A stretch of 64,000 nt of DNA, taken from the NCBI RefSeq assembly GCF_029626155.1, contig NZ_JARUBL010000001.1:682001-746000 (forward strand). The letters run 5' to 3'. The translations under genes were made by a program, and so were the position numbers. Below are positions 9,220-17,062 of this stretch, piece after piece (within the stretch, counting starts at the first letter, position 1; every line of letters begins with the position of its first letter). Origin of the DNA: Solwaraspora sp. WMMD1047. GTDB taxonomy: Bacteria > Actinomycetota > Actinomycetes > Mycobacteriales > Micromonosporaceae. The notes below the pieces were generated by a model. It made no database searches and was not told where the DNA came from. It saw only the letters and a list, made by a program, of their open reading frames with translations.

Positions 9220-9570
9220 TCAGCCCCCGAAGTCGGCGATCGGCCGCACCTGGACCGACCCGTCCCGGGCGCCCGGGGAGCGGGCGGCCCACTCCAGCGC
9301 GACATCCAGGTTCGGCACGTCGATGACGTCGTAGCCGCCGAGGATCTCCCGGGTCTCGACGAACGGGCCGTCGGTGACGGTCCGCTCGCCGTCCGCGTCG
9401 ACCCGGACCGTGGTGACCGTGGTCAGGTCCTGCAGCGGGTGCCCGGACACCCAGATCCCCGCCTCCTTCATCGCCTTGTCGAAGCGGACCCAGTCCTCGA
9501 AGTCGCACCCCTCGGCCAGCTCGGCCGGGTTGCTCGTCGGCGGGCTCATGAACAACAGCATGTACTTCAT
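9220..9570 (-). CDS. YCII-related (DGPF) protein
   Basis: A 116-residue ferredoxin-like-fold protein of the YCII family: N-terminal MKYMLLFMSPP and the hallmark TDGPFVETREILGGY (DGPF motif) near residue 70. The family is the conserved partner of ECF42 sigma factors and probably belongs to the regulon or sensing step; its catalytic role is not established. ATG 9570 is preceded by AGGGAG. It is the first gene of a two-gene operon with the sigma factor downstream. The promoter should lie within the 99 bases to the histidine kinase stop at 9670. Confidence 0.9.
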   Translation of the reverse strand: MKYMLLFMSPPTSNPAELAEGCDFEDWVRFDKAMKEAGIWVSGHPLQDLTTVTTVRVDADGERTVTDGPFVETREILGGYDVIDVPNLDVALEWAARSPGARDGSVQVRPIADFGG

Positions 9571-9669
9571 CTGGGACTCCCTGTCGCCGGTTCCGTTGCC
9601 GTACGGGATGACGACGATCGAGGGGCGCCCGGATCGACACCCAGGCCGAGATTACTTCTCCGGCGCAGG

Positions 9670-10707
9670 TCAGCCGACCGGAAGCCGGACGGTGAAGCGG
9701 CAGCCCGCCCCGGCGTTCACCACCTCGACCCGGCCGCCGTGCGCCTCGACCAGGCCGCGCACGATGGCCAGCCCGAGGCCGCCGCCGGTGGACCCGCGCG
9801 GCCGGCCGCGCTCCGGGCTGCGCGCCGGTTCGCCCCGGAACGCCACCTCGAAGACCCGGGGCAGGTCCGGCTCCGGGATGCCACCGCAGGAGTCGGCGAC
9901 GGTCAGCCAGGCGCCGTCGCGATCCCGTCCGCCGACGATCTCGACCGTGCCGTCGTACGGGGTGAACCGGATCGCGTTGCGCAGCAGGTTGGCCACGATC
10001 CGGGCCAGTTCGGGCTCGCTCGCCGACACGACCGGCCAGCCGTGCTCGGTGGCGACCAGCCGGATCCGGTGCGCCCGGGCGACCGGTTCGGCGGCGGCGA
10101 GCGCGTCGGAGACCACGTCGCCGAGCGGCACCCGGGTCAGCGACAGCCGCAGCGCGCCCGCGTTGATCCGGGACAGCTCGAACAGGTCGTCGACCAGCTC
10201 GGTCATCCGGTCCGCCTCGGTGCGGATCCGCCGGTGGTAGTCGGCCACCCCGGCCGGGTCGGCGACCACCCGGTCCTCCAGCGCCTCGGCCATCGCCCGC
10301 AGCCCGGCCAGCGGCGTACGCAGGTCGTGCGAGACCCAGGCGACCAGCTCGCGCCGGTTGGCCTCGGACCGCCGTTCCCGCTCCCGCGCCTGCTCGGCCC
10401 AGACCGCCTCCCGACCCAGCCGGCGCCCCAGCCACCAGCCCAGCGCGAGGCTCACCAGCGCCGAGCCGGCCAGCACGATGAGCAGCACGTCTCGGTCGTG
10501 GGGGGAGATGAACATGGCCTGCGCGATCCCGACCACCCCGGCCAGCACCGCGGTCACGGTGACCACCAGCAGCCCGAAGATGTGCGCGGTGATCGACCGG
10601 CCGCGCAGCGCCCGCAGCAGCACCGCGCCGGGCAGCCCGATGGCCACCGCGCCGGCCAGCGCGACCGCCAGGATCAGGACGGTGTCCCGCAGCGGCAGGT
10701 CAGGCAT
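9670..10707 (-). CDS. Membrane sensor histidine kinase
   Basis: A 345-residue kinase with two or three N-terminal membrane segments: PLRDTVLILAVALAGAVAIG, a second Val/Ala-rich helix and a third near residue 90. A short HAMP-like linker leads to the HisKA box VSHDLRTPLAGL and then the ATP-binding N box (NLLRNAIRF), G1 (DSCGGI) and G2 (GGGLGLAI). There is almost no extracellular sensor loop, so it may sense membrane state. ATG 10707 overlaps the response regulator stop by 8 bases (ATGCCTGA), so translation is coupled. Its cognate regulator is the gene immediately upstream in the operon. Confidence 0.9.
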   Translation of the reverse strand: MPDLPLRDTVLILAVALAGAVAIGLPGAVLLRALRGRSITAHIFGLLVVTVTAVLAGVVGIAQAMFISPHDRDVLLIVLAGSALVSLALGWWLGRRLGREAVWAEQARERERRSEANRRELVAWVSHDLRTPLAGLRAMAEALEDRVVADPAGVADYHRRIRTEADRMTELVDDLFELSRINAGALRLSLTRVPLGDVVSDALAAAEPVARAHRIRLVATEHGWPVVSASEPELARIVANLLRNAIRFTPYDGTVEIVGGRDRDGAWLTVADSCGGIPEPDLPRVFEVAFRGEPARSPERGRPRGSTGGGLGLAIVRGLVEAHGGRVEVVNAGAGCRFTVRLPVG

Positions 10708-11488
10708 TGCCGGTCTCGTACCGGTAGCCCACACCCCAGACGGTGACGATCCGGCGCGGGCCGGCGGGGTCGGGTTCGATCTTCTCCCGCAGCCGCCGGA
10801 CGTGCACGGTCACCGTCGCCTGGTCGCCGAAGGTCCAGCCCCACACCTGGGCGAGCAGCTCGGCCCGGCCGAAGGCGCGCCCCGGATGCCGCAGAAAGAA
10901 AACCAGAAGATCGAATTCGCGTACGGTCAGCGCCAGCTCCTCGCCGCCGCGGCGGGCCAGCCGCCGTTGCCGGTCGACGACGAGATCACCGTCGACGAGC
11001 AGGCCACCGCCACCGTTGCCGGCTGGCCCGCCGTTGCCGGGTGGGCCGCCGGCGGGTGGGCCGCCGGCGGCGAGCGGGTCGGTGGCGCGGGCCGGGCCAC
11101 CGGCACCGGTCACCCGGCGCAGCACCGACTGCACCCGCAGCACCAGCTCGCGGGGGGAGAACGGCTTGGTCACGTAGTCGTCGGCGCCGAGCCGCAGCCC
11201 GGTGATCCGGTCCGCCTCGTCGCCGAGGGCGGTCAACATGATCACCGGCACCGCCTCCGCGTCGGCGCGCAGCCGGCGGCAGACCTCCAACCCGTCGATG
11301 CCCGGCAGCATCAGGTCGAGCAGCACCAGGTCCGGCCGGGTGCCGGCGAAGCTGGCCAGCGCGGCGGGTCCGTCGGCGGCGTGCTCGACGGCGTAGCCGG
11401 CCCGTTCCAGATATCGGCGCAGTACGTCGCTGACGGTGGGATCGTCGTCGACGACGAGGATCCGGCGCGGGGTGGTCACCTGGCCCAT
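10700..11488 (-). CDS. OmpR/PhoB-type response regulator
   Basis: A 262-residue regulator. The receiver domain (about residues 7-125) has acidic pocket VVDDD, phospho-acceptor Asp in LLDLMLPG and Lys in KPFSP. The C-terminal winged helix spans about residues 165-260 (VREFDLLVFFLRHPGR, VWGVGYRYE). The linker is unusually Gly/Pro/Asn-rich (GGPPAGGPPGNGGPAGNGGG). ATG 11488 is used here; GTG 11506 overlaps the upstream stop as GTGA and is an equally possible coupled start. It forms an operon with the DM13 gene before it and the kinase after it. Confidence 0.9.
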   Translation of the reverse strand: MGQVTTPRRILVVDDDPTVSDVLRRYLERAGYAVEHAADGPAALASFAGTRPDLVLLDLMLPGIDGLEVCRRLRADAEAVPVIMLTALGDEADRITGLRLGADDYVTKPFSPRELVLRVQSVLRRVTGAGGPARATDPLAAGGPPAGGPPGNGGPAGNGGGGLLVDGDLVVDRQRRLARRGGEELALTVREFDLLVFFLRHPGRAFGRAELLAQVWGWTFGDQATVTVHVRRLREKIEPDPAGPRRIVTVWGVGYRYETGNA

Positions 11489-11502
11489 GCTGCCCGGTCC
11501 GG

Positions 11503-12093
11503 TCACGCCGCGGTCAGCTCGGCCGCCCCGAACGAGACCGAGAAGCGCTTGCACCAGATCGAGACGCTGCTGAAGTCGGCCGGGTCGACCGAGGACGGCA
11601 GGTCGTAGACCTGGTCACCCCGGTTGCCCTTGAGCCGGTCCAGCTCCACCCACTCGCCGTCGTCGAACACCCGCCACCCGGCCGTGCCCTCAAGTACCGG
11701 CTGGTCGGTCAGCCAGACCCGCAGGTCGGGTCCGTTGGAGGTGGCCAGGTCCCGCAGCACGAGCTGGTGCCGGCCGTCGGGTCGCCGGATCAGCTGGGCG
11801 GTGCCGGTGGTCTTGTGCTCATGGGTGATGAACTCGCCCTTCGCCAGCAGGGTGTTGCCGGCGGGCGGGGCGGCGGAGGTCGCCGGTCCACCGGCGGCGG
11901 GCGGTCCCGAGGCGGACGGATCGGCTTGTGGGGCGGTCGCGGGCGGGGTCTCGATGGTGGGCAGCGCCTCGGTGACCGTCTGGTCGGTGACCAGCTTCCA
12001 GGGCTGGAACCAGTACATGCCGAACGCCCCGGCGATCCCGAGGGCAACGACGAAGGTCCAGGTCAGCGGTGATCTGAGTGCACGCGTCCACAT
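11503..12093 (-). CDS. Membrane-anchored DM13-domain protein
   Basis: A 196-residue protein with one N-terminal membrane helix (about residues 11-30, WTFVVALGIAGAFGMYWF), a Pro/Ala/Ser-rich spacer to about residue 80 and an extracytoplasmic DM13 domain. The domain shows GEFITHEHKTTGTAQL, NGPDLRVWL and the Cys-containing end SIWCKRFSVSFG. DM13 domains are thought to bind a redox cofactor or metal; the conserved Cys is present. As the first gene of the DM13-regulator-kinase operon it may be the sensor accessory or output of that two-component system (inference). Confidence 0.85.
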   Translation of the reverse strand: MWTRALRSPLTWTFVVALGIAGAFGMYWFQPWKLVTDQTVTEALPTIETPPATAPQADPSASGPPAAGGPATSAAPPAGNTLLAKGEFITHEHKTTGTAQLIRRPDGRHQLVLRDLATSNGPDLRVWLTDQPVLEGTAGWRVFDDGEWVELDRLKGNRGDQVYDLPSSVDPADFSSVSIWCKRFSVSFGAAELTAA

Positions 12094-12194
12094 GTGGTCA
12101 AGCCTAGGTGCGCGGCGTCGGCCAACCAGTTGTTGATCTCTTTCGAAGCCCTTACGGCGTAACGGTCACCAGAGTGGACTTTTCGGGTCCCGGG

Positions 12195-12853
12195 ATGCTT
12201 GCCGGCGTACTGCTGATCGACGATCCGGTGCGCCCGGACGCCCGGACGCCCGGACGCCCGGACGCCCGGACGCCCGGACGCCCGGACGCCCGGACGCCCG
12301 GACGCCCGGACGCCCGGACGCCCGGCGGACCGCGCAGCGGCTGCGGCGGGCCGGCTTCGGCCGGATCGTGATGGTGACCGGCGACCGGTCGGCGACCGCG
12401 GACCAGGTGGCCCGGTCGGTCGGCGTCGACGACGTGCTGGCCCGCTGCACCCCGGCGGAGAAGGTCGCCCGGGTGCGGGCCGAGTCGGACCGGGCGGTGA
12501 CCGTGATGGTCGGCGACGGCGTCAACGACGCCCCGGCGTTGGCCGCCGCCGACGTCGGGGTGGCGATGGGGGCCACCGGGGCGACCGCCTCGGCCGACGT
12601 GGCCGACGTGGTGCTGTCGGTGGACCGGCTGGACCGGCTGGCGGACGCGGTGCAGATCGCCCGCCGGTCGCGGGCGATCGCGGTGCAGAGCGCCGCGGCC
12701 GGGATGGGTCTCGCGGTGCTCGGCATGCTCGCCGCCGCGGCCGGTCTGTTGCCGCCGGTGGCCGGTGCCGTCCTCCAGGAGGTCATCGACGTCGCGGTGA
12801 TCCTGAACGCGCTGCGGGCGCTGGGCCCCGGGATCGGTCGGCGGCCGGGCTGA
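12195..12853 (+). pseudogene. Remnant of a heavy-metal P-type ATPase (C-terminal third), frameshifted by an 8-bp repeat
   Basis: From about 12195 the sequence encodes MLAGVLLIDDPVRPDA in one frame. After the repeat tract it continues in another frame as RTAQRLRRAGFGRIVMVTGD, then the hinge motif GDGVNDAPALAAADVG and two terminal hydrophobic segments, ending at TGA 12853. These match the P-domain and last two helices of P1B-type ATPases. The phosphorylation site (DKTGT), nucleotide domain and first six helices are absent; the DM13 gene lies directly upstream on the other strand. It is therefore a dead fragment. The longest single-frame piece starts at GTG 12368. Confidence 0.8.
12231..12325. 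repeat. Tandem 8-bp repeat (CGCCCGGA), 11 full copies plus 7 bases
   Basis: CGCCCGGA is repeated head to tail from 12231 to 12318, with a final 7-base partial to 12325. Because 8 is not a multiple of 3, each copy gained or lost shifts the reading frame. The ATPase frame before and after the tract disagree in the present state. Losing one copy, or gaining two, would join them. Confidence 0.95.
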
Positions 12854-12898
12854 AGTGGCAACAACCTGCCAGCCGGCTGGACCGGCCGCATCGCCTAG

Positions 12899-12915
12899 TA
12901 TGACTATTAGTCATA
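12899..12915. promoter_or_regulatory. Perfect AT-rich palindrome upstream of the SRPBCC gene
   Basis: TATGACTA-T-TAGTCATA is a 17-bp perfect palindrome in very GC-rich DNA, 40 bases before the start of the SRPBCC gene. It looks like an operator for a dimeric repressor overlapping the promoter. No regulator gene is adjacent. Confidence 0.5.
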
Positions 12916-12955
12916 TTCATTGATGGGGGCCGAGCGCTCCCGGATCGGAGAACAC

Positions 12956-13621
12956 ATGATCGAGCAGAAGGCGTTCCGGGTGGAGGTCGCGGTCGACGCT
13001 CCCCGGGATGCCGTCTGGACCGCGCTGACCGACCCGGTCGAGATCCACCGCTGGCACGGCTGGGACTACAAGGGCCTGACCCACGAGATCGAGGAGATCT
13101 ACCTCGACAACGCCCGCCACCTGCGCCGGGATCGGATCGAACTGACCGGCGGTGCGGGCCACGCCATCGAACTGGCGGACCGGGGCACCCAGACCGTCGT
13201 CCGGGCCGTGCTGGGCCGCCTGCCACCGGTCCCTGACGACCGCTACGACGTGATCGAGGAGGGCTGGCGGGCCTTCCTGCAGCAACTGCGCTACTACCTC
13301 GCCGCCCACCCCGGGGTGGACCGGCGCACCATCCACCTCGCCGGCACCGCCGTGCCCGCCGCGGTGGCCACCGCGCTCGCCGGCAAGCTGCCCGGCCGGC
13401 CCTGGCACGCCTCCCGCTACCAGCGGGGCCTGGTCACCACCCGGTTCGGCGGGGCGCTGGCGCTGCTGGCCGCCGAGATCCCGCTCTCCGCCGGGTGGCC
13501 CGGCCAGCTCTCCGTGACGGTCAACACCTACGGGCTTCCCGCGGCCGAGTTCGCCGCCGCCGAACGGGACCTGACCCGCTGGTGGCACGGGCTGGTGCCG
13601 GACGGCGAGATCACCACCTGA
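12956..13621 (+). CDS. SRPBCC/START-fold protein (AHSA1/ATPase-activator-like)
   Basis: A 221-residue soluble protein. The N-terminal 140 residues have the SRPBCC pattern (FRVEVAVDAPRDAVWTAL, WHGWDYKGLTHEIEE, then a C-terminal helix GWRAFLQQLRYYL), a hydrophobic-ligand-binding fold. The C-terminal 80 residues form a second, unassigned domain ending in LTRWWHGLVPDGE, perhaps another SRPBCC copy. ATG 12956 has GGAG about 7 bases upstream; the frame continues 12 codons further up without an SD. The AT-rich palindrome upstream suggests regulated expression. The function is unknown; ligand and partner cannot be inferred. Confidence 0.75.
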   Translation: MIEQKAFRVEVAVDAPRDAVWTALTDPVEIHRWHGWDYKGLTHEIEEIYLDNARHLRRDRIELTGGAGHAIELADRGTQTVVRAVLGRLPPVPDDRYDVIEEGWRAFLQQLRYYLAAHPGVDRRTIHLAGTAVPAAVATALAGKLPGRPWHASRYQRGLVTTRFGGALALLAAEIPLSAGWPGQLSVTVNTYGLPAAEFAAAERDLTRWWHGLVPDGEITT

Positions 13622-13738
13622 ACCGACCACCCACTGATCGAGAAACTTTCGCCGCCAACCCGCCGGGTTGCCGTCCGATCACCGGCGAACCCGGGGATCA
13701 TGGAGACCCCGATGCGGGACCGGAAGGTCGGGCTTCTG

Positions 13739-13766
13739 CCAGGAGGAAGGTTGGGCTTCCTCCTGG
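13739..13766. terminator. Hairpin between the SRPBCC gene and the GH15 operon
   Basis: CCAGGAGGAAG and its exact complement enclose a 6-nt loop, and a smaller GAAG/CTTC hairpin with a similar loop lies just before it. It is about 120 bases after the SRPBCC stop and 45 bases before the GH15 start. It may terminate the first gene or structure the leader of the second. Confidence 0.45.
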
Positions 13767-13809
13767 AGGGGCAGGAGAGGGTGGTCATCCGGTCAGGGAG
13801 GTGCGGTAC

Positions 13810-15648
13810 GTGCTCGGTGGGCAGACGGCAGGCAGGTCCGTCCCGGTCGGGGCGACCGTCGACGGGTATCCGCCGATCGCCGACCACGGGCTGATCGGCG
13901 ACGGCGGAACGGCCGCGCTGGTCGGCACCGACGGCACGATCCGGTGGCTGTGCCTGCCCCGGTTCGACGGGCCGGCGCTCTTCGCCGCCCTGCTCGACGC
14001 CGAACGCGGCGGGCAGTGGCTGCTGCGACCGGCCGGCCTGCGCGAGGTCGCGCAGCACTACCTGCCGGGCACCGCCGTACTCGCCACCGACCTGCACGCC
14101 GACGCCGGCGTCGTACGCGTCATCGACGCCATGATCGTCGACGGACCGCTCGACTCGGGTCGGGAATCGGGGACCGGCGAGCTGGTCCGCCTGGTCACGG
14201 TGGTGCACGGCGAGGTCGACCTGCGGATTGGGCTGACCGGCCGCCAGGGCACCGCCCGACTGCACACCACCGGCCCGGTCGACGGACTGACCGGCGCGAG
14301 CCGGGGTCCGCTGCAGGTGGACGGCCGGACGGCGCTCGACGCGACGATCCGGCTGCGGGCCGGCGACCGGCTCGGACTGGTGCTGCGCTGGGGTGCCGGG
14401 CCGACCCGGCTGCAGACCGTCGACGACGTCGTCGACGCGTTGGAGCGGACCACGGCCGCCTGGCGGGAGTGGAGCGACCGGCTCGACTTCCACGGCCCCC
14501 GGGCGGAACTCGTCCGCCGCAGCGCCATCACGTTGAAGCTCTGCGACCACCACGCCAGCGGCGCGCTGGTCGCCGCCCCCACCTCCTCGCTGCCCGAGGC
14601 GATCGGCGGGGAACGCAACTGGGACTACCGCTTCACCTGGGTCCGGGACGCCGCCTACACCGTGTACGCGCTGCGCCGCATCGGCATGGTCGCCGAATCG
14701 GACGCGTTCCTCTCCTGGGTGCTGCGGGCCTGCGTCCGGGACGGGCAGCCGAGGGTGCTCTACACCCTCGACGGCACGCCACCGGCACCCGAACGGATCG
14801 ACCCGGAGCTCGCCGGCTACCGGCGCTCGGCGCCGGTCCGGTGGGGCAACGCCGCCGCCGACCAGATCCAGCACGACGTCTACGGCGAGATCCTGGACTG
14901 CGCGTACCAGTGGGCCCGGGCCGGCAACCAGATCGACGACCTGCGCTGGGCGAGCCTGACCACGCTCGGCGAAGCCGCCGAGCTCAACTGGCGGACGCCC
15001 GACCACGGAATCTGGGAGATCCGCGAGGCGGGGCGGCCGTTCACCTACTCGGTGGCGATGTGCCAGGTGGCCGTCGACCGGCTGGCCCGGCTGGCCGGCA
15101 TGCGCGGCCGGGCGGCCGAGGCGGGTCGGTGGCGACGGCTGGCGGAGACCATCCGGGGCGCCCTGTTGGCGGAGGCCTGGGACCCGGCCGCCGGCCACCT
15201 CACCGAGCACCTCGGGCAGCCCGGGACGGTGGACGCCGGCCTGCTCGCGCTGCCGCTGCGCCGGGTGATCGAGGCCAGCGACCCGCGGATGGTGGCCACG
15301 GTCGAGGCGGTGCACCACCGGCTCGGCGCCGGTGGCGACCTGCTCTACCGCTACCTGCCCGACGAGTCGCCCGACGGACTCGCCGGCCACGAGGGCGCCT
15401 TCCTGCTCTGCTCGTTCTGGTGGGTGGACAACCTGGTGCTCAGCGGCCGCCGGGAGCGGGCCGAGGAACTGTTCGACCGGCTCTGCGACCGGGCCAACCA
15501 CGTCGGGCTGCTCCCGGAGCAGATCGACCCGGGGACCGGGGCATTCCTGGGAAACTTCCCGCAGGCATTCAGCCACATCGGTCTGATCAGCAGCGCCGTC
15601 AACCTCGCCCGGGCCCGGGGCGGGGAACCGGAGAGGACACCGCGATGA
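13810..15648 (+). CDS. Glycoside hydrolase family 15 (glucoamylase/trehalase-like)
   Basis: A 612-residue cytosolic enzyme of the GH15 family, which splits alpha-glucosidic bonds (starch ends or, in actinobacteria, trehalose) to glucose. An N-terminal beta-sandwich covers about residues 15-240 and the (alpha/alpha)6 barrel the rest. Hallmarks are GGERNWDYRFTWVRDAAY (general acid region) and, near the C-terminus, LLPEQIDPGTGAFLGNFPQA, which holds the catalytic-base Glu. GTG 13810 has GGGAGG 8 bases upstream; longer starts give low-complexity sequence. It overlaps zwf by ATGA, so glucose release is coupled to the oxidative pentose phosphate entry step. Confidence 0.88.
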   Translation: MLGGQTAGRSVPVGATVDGYPPIADHGLIGDGGTAALVGTDGTIRWLCLPRFDGPALFAALLDAERGGQWLLRPAGLREVAQHYLPGTAVLATDLHADAGVVRVIDAMIVDGPLDSGRESGTGELVRLVTVVHGEVDLRIGLTGRQGTARLHTTGPVDGLTGASRGPLQVDGRTALDATIRLRAGDRLGLVLRWGAGPTRLQTVDDVVDALERTTAAWREWSDRLDFHGPRAELVRRSAITLKLCDHHASGALVAAPTSSLPEAIGGERNWDYRFTWVRDAAYTVYALRRIGMVAESDAFLSWVLRACVRDGQPRVLYTLDGTPPAPERIDPELAGYRRSAPVRWGNAAADQIQHDVYGEILDCAYQWARAGNQIDDLRWASLTTLGEAAELNWRTPDHGIWEIREAGRPFTYSVAMCQVAVDRLARLAGMRGRAAEAGRWRRLAETIRGALLAEAWDPAAGHLTEHLGQPGTVDAGLLALPLRRVIEASDPRMVATVEAVHHRLGAGGDLLYRYLPDESPDGLAGHEGAFLLCSFWWVDNLVLSGRRERAEELFDRLCDRANHVGLLPEQIDPGTGAFLGNFPQAFSHIGLISSAVNLARARGGEPERTPR

Positions 15649-17060
15649 CCACCACCACCGCCACCGTGATCGTGCTGGGCGCGACCGGCGACCTGACCAG
15701 CCGCTACCTGCTGCCCGGACTGGCCCAACTGCTGGAGCTCGGCACCCCCGCCGGCGGCCTGCGCCTGGTCGGGGTGGCCCGCGACGAACTGGACGAGGCC
15801 GGCTTCCGGACCCACGTCCGGGCGGCGCTGAGGGAGCGCGCCGGACAGGTGGCCGAGGCGGCCCGTGACCGGCTCGCCGACGACGCCCACTACCTCACCG
15901 GCGACGTGACCGACCCGAAGGTCATCGCCTCGGCGCTGCGGCTCGCCGGTGACCTCGGCACCGGCCCGGACGACCCGGTGGTGCTCTACCTGGCCCTGCC
16001 GCACGTGCTCTTCCCCGACGTCATCGGCGCCCTGCAGTGCTGCGAGATACCCGCCGGCCTGCGGATCGTGGTGGAGAAGCCGTTCGGCTCCGACCTGGCC
16101 GGCGCCCAGCGGCTCAACGCGGCGCTGGGCCGGGTGTTCCGGGAGAACCGGATCTTCCGCGTCGACCACTTCCTGGCCAAGCAGACGGTATTGAACCTGA
16201 TCGGCCTGCGATTCGCCAACCGGATCCTGGAACCGTTGTGGAGCAACTCGCACATCGCCGCCGTCGACATCGTCTTCGACGAGACGGTCGACGCGCAGAC
16301 CCGGGCCAGCTACTACGACCGGGCCGGTGCGCTGCGCGACATGGTGCAGAACCACCTGCTACAGCTGCTCACCCTGGTCGCCATGGAACCGCCGCTCACC
16401 ACCCAGCCCACCGACCTGGCCCGGCGCAAGGTCGACGTGCTGCGGGCGGTCCGGCCGCTGAGCCCGACGGACGTCGCGGCCCGCACCGTCCGGGGCCGCT
16501 ACACCGCCGGCACGGTGCACGGTCGCGACGGCGAGCGGCCGGTCGCCGGCTATGCCGAGGCGCCCGGCGTCGACCCGGCCCGGCAGACCGAGACGTACGC
16601 CGAGATCACCCTCTTCCTGGACAACTGGCGCTGGTCCGGGGTGCCGTTCCGGTTGCGGACCGGGAAGGCGCTGGCCCGCGACCGGCGCGAGATCATCATC
16701 CGGTTCGCCGACGTCCCGCACCCGGTCTTCGCGGACCGGGGCGAATGCAACGAACTGCGGCTGCAGCTCGACCCGGACCGGATGTCGCTGAAGCTGAACG
16801 TGAACGGGATCGGCGACCCGTTCGACCTGGACCCGGTCGAGCTGGACGCCGAGCTCGCCACCCAGGCCCCCAGCCCGTACGGGCAGCTGCTGCTGGCCAT
16901 CATCGAGGGCGACACCCGGCTCTCCGCGCAGGCCGAGGAGGCCGAGGAGAGCTGGCGGATCGTGGAGCCGGTGCTGGCCGCCTGGCGGGACGGCGCCGTG
17001 CCGCTGCTCGACTATCCGGCCGGCTCGGCCGGTCCGGCCGGTGCCGTCGACCGGGTTTAG
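15645..17060 (+). CDS. zwf: Glucose-6-phosphate 1-dehydrogenase
   Basis: A 471-residue enzyme oxidising glucose 6-phosphate with NAD(P)+ to 6-phosphogluconolactone. The nucleotide motif GATGDLTSRYLLPGL opens the protein, VEKPFGSDL follows at about residue 140, and the active-site motif is RVDHFLAKQ (the catalytic His is kept; the usual family form is RIDHYLGKE, so Lys is kept and Glu is replaced by Gln). Full length for the family. It starts at ATG 15645 inside the GH15 stop (ATGA). It is unusual in pairing with a GH15 enzyme instead of tal/opcA, so it may be a secondary copy. Confidence 0.92.
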   Translation: MTTTTATVIVLGATGDLTSRYLLPGLAQLLELGTPAGGLRLVGVARDELDEAGFRTHVRAALRERAGQVAEAARDRLADDAHYLTGDVTDPKVIASALRLAGDLGTGPDDPVVLYLALPHVLFPDVIGALQCCEIPAGLRIVVEKPFGSDLAGAQRLNAALGRVFRENRIFRVDHFLAKQTVLNLIGLRFANRILEPLWSNSHIAAVDIVFDETVDAQTRASYYDRAGALRDMVQNHLLQLLTLVAMEPPLTTQPTDLARRKVDVLRAVRPLSPTDVAARTVRGRYTAGTVHGRDGERPVAGYAEAPGVDPARQTETYAEITLFLDNWRWSGVPFRLRTGKALARDRREIIIRFADVPHPVFADRGECNELRLQLDPDRMSLKLNVNGIGDPFDLDPVELDAELATQAPSPYGQLLLAIIEGDTRLSAQAEEAEESWRIVEPVLAAWRDGAVPLLDYPAGSAGPAGAVDRV

Positions 17061-17062
17061 CG

